DNA from: an uncultured Lachnospiraceae bacterium
Lineage (GTDB): Bacteria > Bacillota_A > Clostridia > Lachnospirales > Lachnospiraceae
Length of the DNA: 5,408 nucleotides
Reading direction: 5' to 3'
Assembly (NCBI GenBank): GCA_902787595.1
Contig: CADAHD010000296.1
Location: 1 to 5,408 of the forward strand
The notes below the pieces were generated by a model. The model had not been told where the DNA came from, did not search any database, and saw only the letters and a program-made list of their open reading frames with translations. Each line of letters begins with the position of its first letter. Position 1 is the first letter of the stretch. Made by a program: the position numbers and the translations under genes. Positions 1-4,128 of the stretch are shown piece after piece.

Positions 1-241
1 CAACCACGCCTGTTGCCGTAGCTATAACATTAAACAGAATGTTGAGCATGAACATTATCTGATTAGCATTTCCTACAGCGCCCACCGCATTCTCATCATA
101 ATGACTCAGCATCAGTGTATCTATATTGCTAAGCATGATGCCCAGCAGCATTTCAAAAAAGATGGGGCCTGCTATCGCCAGAAGAGGCGTATTCTCACCT
201 ATCTTAGTATTCTTTTGTTTTTCCTTAACAACTGCTTCCAT
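1..241 (-). CDS. MATE family efflux transporter, N-terminal part (gene runs off the left edge)
   Basis: The reverse strand reads ATG at 241-239 followed by 80 open codons to the window edge. After a polar leader of about 18 residues (MEAVVKEKQKNTKIGENT) comes a hydrophobic helix with the order typical of MATE TM1: LLAIAGPIFFEMLLGIMLS, then NIDTLMLSHYDENAVGAVGNANQ, then a second hydrophobic stretch. The pattern 'D-T-(I/L)-M-(V/L)...A-V-(A/G)-A-V-G-(L/N)-A-N-Q' is a family hallmark. MATE proteins are inner-membrane antiporters that export drugs or metabolites using a Na+ or H+ gradient; the substrate cannot be told here. The start is supported by AGGAG at 249-253, 7 nt upstream. It is divergent from a second MATE gene. 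This copy has an acidic TM1-TM2 loop (YDENAV) unlike its neighbour (IGQTQL), so the two are diverged paralogues and not a recent duplication. Confidence 0.88.
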   Translation of the reverse strand, partial: MEAVVKEKQKNTKIGENTPLLAIAGPIFFEMLLGIMLSNIDTLMLSHYDENAVGAVGNANQIMFMLNILFNVIATATGVV

Positions 242-279
242 AGTATTTCTCCTGAATTCTTCTCTCTGATTTAGGTGCA

Positions 280-308
280 AGGATAACTCGGCTGTGCAAA
301 TGTATCAA
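280..308 (-). promoter_or_regulatory. Probable sigma-70-type promoter of the left MATE gene
   Basis: Read on the minus strand, a -35 box TTGATA (308-303; 5 of 6 consensus) is separated by exactly 17 bp from a -10 box TATCCT (285-280; 4 of 6). The expected transcription start is near 273, giving a leader of about 30 nt that contains the AGGAG ribosome binding site. A direct repeat GTGCAA (275-280 and 294-299) touches the -10 box and lies in the spacer, and could be an operator, though no regulator gene is visible. Assigned by consensus match and spacing only. Confidence 0.5.
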
Positions 309-362
309 TAGCGCTTATGTCTTTTTAGAGATTTTTACGATTTTTCTGTATGTCGTGGCTAG

Positions 363-391
363 TATTATTTCTCAGATTATTGTGATATAAT
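363..391 (+). promoter_or_regulatory. Probable extended -10 promoter of the complete MATE gene
   Basis: A perfect TATAAT (386-391) is preceded by TG one base upstream (TGaTATAAT, 383-391), the extended -10 arrangement that tolerates a poor -35. The hexamer 17 bp upstream (363-368, TATTAT) is indeed weak. Transcription would start near 398, giving a leader of about 27 nt with AGAGGA at 411-416, 8 nt before the ATG at 425. It lies 55 bp from the opposing promoter of the left MATE gene, so the two transcription units share a short AT-rich control region with no third gene in it. Confidence 0.6.
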
Positions 392-424
392 GCTAAAGTT
401 ATGTTTAAAAAGAGGACTAAATAA

Positions 425-1798
425 ATGAAAAAGAGAAAACTTATAATAAATGACCCGCAATTTTATAAGGCTGTTGCAGCCATAAGCATACCTATAACAC
501 TGCAGTCCCTGATCACAACCGGCGTAAACATGATGGACACCATAATGATAGGCAAGATAGGCCAGACGCAGCTTTCTGCTGTATCTCTGGCCAATCAGTT
601 CATCTCCGTTTTCCAGATCTTCTGCATGGGCATAGGCATGGGCGCTTCGGTGCTGGTATCCAGATACTACGGCATGCAGGACCACAAATCCTTAAAAAAC
701 ACCGTAGTGATAATGATACGCCTGTGTCTGGCTTTATCATCGCTCTTCTGCATTGCGACCTTCCTGCTGCCGGAGCAGATAATGCGCATATATACCGAAG
801 AGGCGCCCATAATCGCCTGCGGCATCAATTACCTCAACTGGTCAGTGGTAACATATTTCCTGCTGTCGCTTTCGCTTACCTGCACCATCATCCTGCGTAA
901 TGTAGGCATGGTACAGATACCGCTGTTCACTTCGATCGCCGCCTTCTTTATAAATGTAGGCGCAAACTACATTTTCATCTTCGGCAAGTTCGGAGCCCCC
1001 AGAATGGAAGAAGCCGGCGCTGCCCTGGGTACGCTTATAGCCAGGATATTTGAATTCTGCGCGATATGCGGATATCTCTTTCTGAAGGATACACGTATAA
1101 ATATACGCATCAAGGACCTTTTCGGAAAAGTAGGGAAACTCTGGAATGAATACATACGCATAAGCATACCTGTGCTCATAAGTGACGGCATACTGGCTCT
1201 GGGCAATAACTCCGTAGCCATGGTAGTCGGAAGACTTGGAGAGAATTTCGTGGCAGCAAATGCCGTTACCACCGTAACACAGATGCTGGCATCCGTTGTG
1301 ATACAGGGCTTCTCGCAGGCCGGCTGCATCATCACGGGAAAAACCCTTGGAGAAGGAGACAAAGAAAAAGCCCTGGATCAGGGCTATGCTTTCATGGGTC
1401 TGGGACTTTTCTTCGGCCTTATAGCCGGAGGCATAGTCATGATCATATCCCAGCCTATGATCAACGCCTATAACCTCCTGGAAGAGACCAAGCATATAGC
1501 TTCTCAGCTTATGCTGTCCATTAGTCTTATAATCGTTTTCCAGGCTACCAACAGCATCATGACAAAAGGCGTGCTGCGCGGCGGCGGCGATACCAAGGTG
1601 CTCATGCTGGCTGATAACCTTTTTCTGTGGGTAGTATCATTACCGCTGGGAATACTTGCCGGACTGGTATTGCATCTTCCGGCTTTCTGGATCTATTTCT
1701 GCCTTAAATCCGATCAGGTGCTTAAGACCATCTGGTGTATCATAAGACTCCGCAGCGGTAAATGGATCAAAAAGATCAAAAGCGACAAGGAGCTGTAA
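425..1798 (+). CDS. MATE family efflux transporter (complete)
   Basis: A 457-residue integral membrane protein of normal MATE length (about 440-470) with a hydropathy pattern fitting 12 helices in two six-helix halves. The first half starts near residue 15 (AISIPITLQSLITTGVNMMD, then TIMIGKIG...LSAVSLANQ to residue 58). The second starts near 245 (RISIPVLISDGILALGNNSV), repeating the same 'IP...' helix start as expected for the internal pseudo-repeat. Other family signatures are GMGASVLVSRYYG (residues 71-83) and KGVLRGGGDTKV (381-392). MATE proteins exchange Na+ or H+ for cationic drugs or metabolites across the cytoplasmic membrane. It most resembles the DinF/NorM-like MatE proteins common in Clostridia; substrate and coupling ion cannot be inferred. 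The start is supported by AGAGGA at 411-416, spacing 8 nt. It is monocistronic and ends 2 bp from the stop of the convergent macrodomain remnant. I see no U-tract terminator right after the stop, so transcripts may run into antisense of that remnant. Confidence 0.93.
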   Translation: MKKRKLIINDPQFYKAVAAISIPITLQSLITTGVNMMDTIMIGKIGQTQLSAVSLANQFISVFQIFCMGIGMGASVLVSRYYGMQDHKSLKNTVVIMIRLCLALSSLFCIATFLLPEQIMRIYTEEAPIIACGINYLNWSVVTYFLLSLSLTCTIILRNVGMVQIPLFTSIAAFFINVGANYIFIFGKFGAPRMEEAGAALGTLIARIFEFCAICGYLFLKDTRINIRIKDLFGKVGKLWNEYIRISIPVLISDGILALGNNSVAMVVGRLGENFVAANAVTTVTQMLASVVIQGFSQAGCIITGKTLGEGDKEKALDQGYAFMGLGLFFGLIAGGIVMIISQPMINAYNLLEETKHIASQLMLSISLIIVFQATNSIMTKGVLRGGGDTKVLMLADNLFLWVVSLPLGILAGLVLHLPAFWIYFCLKSDQVLKTIWCIIRLRSGKWIKKIKSDKEL

Positions 1799-1804
1799 GC
1801 TTAC
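1795..1804. repeat. 10-bp perfect palindrome joining two convergent stop codons
   Basis: GTAAGCTTAC is its own reverse complement. It contains the TAA stop of the MATE gene (1796-1798) on the plus strand and the TAA stop of the macrodomain remnant (1803-1801) on the minus strand. As RNA it would form at best a 3-bp stem around AGCU, so it is not a convincing terminator. It is probably a by-product of two TAA stops abutting around a HindIII-like core. Confidence 0.6.
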
Positions 1805-2258
1805 TGTCCCTTTCCTTTTACAACCTGTTCATATACTTTATAGTCGGCATTTGAATAGCAGACCATATTTACCTGCATGCCGTAATCCTTATGCTCATCC
1901 AGCCAGTTTACAACAGCTTTAACGGCTATCATTGCAGCGTCTGCCTTGGGGTAACCGTATACTCCGGTAGAGATCGCCGGAAAAGCTATGCTGTGAAGAT
2001 CATGCTCTGCAGCCAGATCGAGCGAACTCCTGTAACAGCTGTATAATTCCGCAGCATTTCTGCTGTTTCCGGTATTGCAGCGCCCGTCTCACAACCGCCC
2101 AGCTTTTTACATTCCTCCAGCAGTTCCGGTCCTGCTGCAAAGTGTATGGCTCCGTCTACGCCGCTTCCTCCCAATAAGGTCTTATTAGCCGCATTTACAA
2201 TAGCATCCACTTCCATTGTTGTTATATCCGCTACCAGAAATTTGATCTCATTTTTCAT
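1801..2258 (-). pseudogene. Macrodomain protein gene (YmdB-type, ADP-ribose/O-acetyl-ADP-ribose hydrolase family), broken by an internal deletion and frameshift
   Basis: From ATG 2258-2256 the frame reads a clear macrodomain N-terminal half: [19 protein letters not shown], then [20 protein letters not shown] and GGCETG (to about 2082). It then turns into unrelated sequence and stops at 1986 (90 residues). A second frame, open from 2088 to the TAA at 1803-1801, carries the C-terminal half: [20 protein letters not shown], then [16 protein letters not shown] and a helix/strand to the end. The ADP-ribose-binding loops [10 protein letters not shown] and PAISTGVYGYP are both kept. What is missing is the stretch between them, normally ITxGxxLPAKxVIHTVGP. 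Set against the roughly 177-residue YmdB family, about 20-25 codons are lost, of a length equal to 1 modulo 3 (for example 70 bp), with the junction near 2070-2082. The rest is undegraded, so the loss is recent. The start overlaps the lipoprotein stop by 11 bp, with GGAGG at 2271-2275 about 12 nt upstream. It is the last gene of the mazG unit. The intact family removes ADP-ribose or O-acetyl-ADP-ribose; this copy should be inactive. Confidence 0.88.
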
Positions 2259-3555
2259 CCTGTTCTTCTTCCTCCATGTTTTCTTCTGAGTTTTCATCAG
2301 CCGCAGTTTCTTCTGCCGGCTCTGCTGCATTGTTATCTTCTTTGTTTTCTTCTTTAGTCTCTTCCTTCTTTTCTTCTTCCTTTTCCGGCACGGGATAACG
2401 CGCCGTCATCAGGGTTTCTTCATAAGTGGTGGCATCCACTGCATAGATCGGATCGATCTTATTATTGATGACCATATCACGCATGGCCTCATAACGTTCG
2501 CCGCTGCGCCAGCCCTGGTCCACCGATCCGGATCCGCTTGTGACTATCTCAACATCCGGATAGATCTCGCGCAGCTCCTGCAGATCAGCCTGCGCTATGC
2601 GCGTGCCGTATATCCACAGGCGTTTAAGATGCGGCAGATTCTTTATGGGATCCGTCATCTTTGTCCAGTTGTAGCACAGATTCAGATCTTCAAGCTCCGT
2701 CAGTTCCGAGATCACGCTTATATCTTCCACATCGTTGGCAAAAAACTCAAAATAACGGAGCTTTTTGCAGAACCTGACGGCCGAGATATCCTTAAGCCTT
2801 CTATGGCTGTCCGGATAGGTATAATTCTCCACCAGTATAAGTATCTTTATCTCCGGCATGTATTCCAGGAAACTGAAATCCGTAATATAACAGTGACCCA
2901 GATCAAGAGCGACCATATCCGTACAGTATTTAAGATACTTGGCGTCATAATCATAAAGCGGACAGTTGCCGGGCCAGCCTATCAGTGTGGAGAATGCAAC
3001 CGTATCCGTAGGTATTACCCAGTTCTTGACCCTGATGTTCCAGATAAACCTGATCTCAGGATGTTCATCCTGAAGCGCGGCGTACTGATCATTCGATAAA
3101 CCGCAGTCCTTCATCCTTATGCGCTCTACATTGGTCAGGGTATCAAAAAAAGCTTCCAGATCCTTATCTCTGCAGTTTATGCCGGAGATATCTATATATC
3201 TGCCATTCTTAGGGATCTGTCTGTCCCCGAAGTATTCATAAACCGGATGTTCTTCTTTAGCCTCATTCTCATATCTCTCAAGATTATAAGGAAGACTGTC
3301 TAAAGAAACCACATCCTTTTTTTCCGTTACCGTCTCTCCCGGCGCAGAAGCCTTATCTTCCGATACCGCTATTTTATCCTCCGATACTGCTGTTTTATCC
3401 TCCGATACCGCAGCGGCCTCTTCCGAAACCGACGCCGCATCACTGCCGACATTTACTGCTCCGGCCGTCGGTTCCGCAGGCGGCATGCTCTGTGTACAGC
3501 CTGCTGTCAGCAAAACAAAAAGCAGGGCCGGAATCAGCGATCTTATCCTGATCAT
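2248..3555 (-). CDS. Secreted lipoprotein with degenerate leucine-rich repeats, VSEDK tandem repeat and acidic C-terminal tail
   Basis: This is a 435-residue protein with a short positively charged N-terminus, a hydrophobic core and a textbook lipobox LTAGC (residues 16-20). Processing at Cys20 would anchor it to the outer face of the membrane. Residues 43-70 hold four seven-residue units of the form VSEDKxA, a likely flexible stalk. Residues about 120-340 contain irregular leucine-rich repeats: [15 protein letters not shown] (140-154), [20 protein letters not shown] (214-233), [20 protein letters not shown] (265-284) and [10 protein letters not shown] followed by [14 protein letters not shown] (287-320). 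Next comes [14 protein letters not shown] (348-361), a motif I associate with clostridial LRR lipoproteins. Residues 391-435 are low-complexity and very rich in Glu/Asp. No catalytic motif is visible, so a protein-binding or surface-recognition role is the best guess. The start ATG sits in the ATGA overlap with the mazG stop, implying coupling; only a weak AAGG precedes it. The tail codes through the ribosome binding site of the next gene. Confidence 0.85.
   Translation of the reverse strand: MIRIRSLIPALLFVLLTAGCTQSMPPAEPTAGAVNVGSDAASVSEEAAAVSEDKTAVSEDKIAVSEDKASAPGETVTEKKDVVSLDSLPYNLERYENEAKEEHPVYEYFGDRQIPKNGRYIDISGINCRDKDLEAFFDTLTNVERIRMKDCGLSNDQYAALQDEHPEIRFIWNIRVKNWVIPTDTVAFSTLIGWPGNCPLYDYDAKYLKYCTDMVALDLGHCYITDFSFLEYMPEIKILILVENYTYPDSHRRLKDISAVRFCKKLRYFEFFANDVEDISVISELTELEDLNLCYNWTKMTDPIKNLPHLKRLWIYGTRIAQADLQELREIYPDVEIVTSGSGSVDQGWRSGERYEAMRDMVINNKIDPIYAVDATTYEETLMTARYPVPEKEEEKKEETKEENKEDNNAAEPAEETAADENSEENMEEEEQDEK
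3353..3436 (-). repeat. Four 21-bp tandem units coding VSEDKxA repeats
   Basis: Four consecutive 21-bp units (3353-3373, 3374-3394, 3395-3415, 3416-3436) share the core TCxTCCGAtACxG on the plus strand. On the coding strand the units nearest the gene's 3' side translate as [14 protein letters not shown]-type heptapeptides; the unit closest to the N-terminus is degenerate (VSEEAAA-like). The unit length is a multiple of three, so copy-number change by slippage would keep the frame and only alter the length of the stalk after the lipidated cysteine. Confidence 0.8.
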
Positions 3556-4022
3556 AAACCTTTTCTCTTCCTCGCTCTCTTAATAAGGTTTTCTGATTCA
3601 TCAAATGCTTTTGACAGATAAGCGCTCAGATCTTCCTTACCTTCTTTTTCCTTTGCCTTTATTTCCTCCCAGTTAAGCAGAACTTCTTTGCTGTCCGATA
3701 CCTTATCACTCCCGAAAACATGAGGGTGTCTGCGTATCATCTTTTCGCTTATACCCCGTATCACATCTTCGATGCTAAAGTCGCCTTCTTCCTTTGCGAT
3801 CTGTGCATGCATCACTATCTGCAGCAAAAGATCTCCCAGCTCTTCCTTAAGATTTTCCGGATTGCCCGTCTCTGCCAGCACATTTATGCCGCATATCGTC
3901 TCTGCAGCTTCTTCAATGCAGGCCGCCTTAAGACTCTCATGAGTCTGCTCCCTGTCCCATGGACAGCCGTCCTCTGCGCGAAGCCGTCTTACGACCTCAA
4001 GCAGTTCATCAAATGCTTCCAA
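3552..4022 (-). CDS. mazG: MazG family nucleoside triphosphate pyrophosphohydrolase, single-domain form, TTG start
   Basis: The 156-residue protein has nearly all the MazG core: GCPWDREQTHESL (residues 19-31), the metal-binding EExxE at 37-41 (E37, E38, E41), ExxD within NLKEELGD (E61, D64), then LLLQIVMHAQIAKEEGDF (65-82) and KMIRRHPHVFG (94-104). MazG hydrolyses (d)NTPs to the monophosphate and pyrophosphate with Mg2+, cleaning the nucleotide pool; E. coli MazG also lowers ppGpp indirectly. It is cytosolic and acts as a dimer of all-alpha subunits. E. coli MazG has about 263 residues with two such domains; here only the first is present. The tail ([18 protein letters not shown]) lacks the usual 'PALMRAxKxQxKAAxxGFDW' end. 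The start is TTG at 4022-4020: a strong GGAGGAG lies 8 nt upstream, and in that frame a TGA follows upstream with no ATG between. It is the first gene of a three-gene unit; its TGA overlaps the lipoprotein ATG by 4 bp (ATGA). Confidence 0.93.
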   Translation of the reverse strand: MEAFDELLEVVRRLRAEDGCPWDREQTHESLKAACIEEAAETICGINVLAETGNPENLKEELGDLLLQIVMHAQIAKEEGDFSIEDVIRGISEKMIRRHPHVFGSDKVSDSKEVLLNWEEIKAKEKEGKEDLSAYLSKAFDESENLIKRARKRKGL

Positions 4023-4030
4023 AACTTTTT

Positions 4031-4037
4031 CTCCTCC
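4031..4037 (-). promoter_or_regulatory. Strong Shine-Dalgarno site that fixes the TTG start of mazG
   Basis: The minus strand reads GGAGGAG here, preceded by further Gs, with 8 nt (4030-4023) to the TTG at 4022-4020. The spacing is ideal. The only nearby ATG on the minus strand, inside GATGAA a few bases later, is out of frame. The site therefore decides for the non-ATG start. Confidence 0.8.
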
Positions 4038-4062
4038 CCCTGATACTCAGATCTTCCTTGAT

Positions 4063-4091
4063 ATTCTACCGCTGCCGTAGGTGACGGTCAA
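4063..4091 (-). promoter_or_regulatory. Probable sigma-70-type promoter of the mazG-lipoprotein-macrodomain unit
   Basis: On the minus strand TTGACC (4091-4086; 5 of 6) is followed after exactly 17 bp by TAGAAT (4068-4063; 5 of 6). Transcription would start near 4056, leaving a leader of about 34 nt that contains the GGAGGAG site of mazG. No other match of this quality was noticed in the 106-bp gap between the upstream gene and mazG. The -35 box overlaps by 2 bp the arm of an 8-bp inverted repeat (4090-4109). Confidence 0.65.
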
Positions 4092-4109
4092 GCAAAGTCT
4101 GCTTTGCTT
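4090..4109 (-). repeat. Inverted repeat (8-bp stem, 4-nt loop) between the GTPase-NYN gene and mazG
   Basis: AAGCAAAG and CTTTGCTT are perfect reverse complements separated by 4 nt, placed 19 bp after the stop of the right-hand gene. On the minus-strand transcript the stem is followed by GACCGTC, not by a U-run, so it is a poor intrinsic terminator by itself. It may protect the 3' end or cause pausing. Because it abuts the -35 box of the mazG promoter, it could also be a protein-binding site. A weaker 4-bp stem (CCGT/ACGG, 4075-4087) lies next to it inside the promoter spacer. Confidence 0.55.
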
Positions 4110-4128
4110 CATGGCAAGGATATGATAC

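Noticed and set aside
842..1495. Long open frames on the minus strand (842-1495 and 967-1362) inside the MATE gene
   Set aside because: They are antisense to an unambiguous full-length transporter, have Tyr/His/Ser-rich compositions typical of antisense reading, and show no family motifs.
2060..2100. Programmed ribosomal frameshift joining the two macrodomain halves
   Set aside because: A frameshift would not restore the missing HTVGP strand, which is absent in all frames. I see no slippery heptamer plus structure at the junction, so deletion is the simpler reading.
2629..3099. Plus-strand open frame of 156 codons inside the lipoprotein gene
   Set aside because: It is antisense to a well-supported gene with signal peptide and LRR pattern. 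It has no convincing ribosome binding site and no recognisable domain.
3353..3436. CRISPR-like or regulatory repeat array
   Set aside because: The units are contiguous without spacers, 21 bp long, and code in frame for a VSEDK heptapeptide repeat inside a lipoprotein.
3720..4043. Plus-strand open frame opposite mazG, and similar small ones within 4104-4953
   Set aside because: They mirror clearly coding minus-strand sequence (MazG motifs, NYN motifs) and look non-protein-like, rich in Cys, His and Tyr.
4090..4109. Intrinsic terminator of the GTPase-nuclease gene
   Set aside because: The stem is good but is followed by GACCGTC on the minus strand instead of a U-tract, so I list it only as an inverted repeat.
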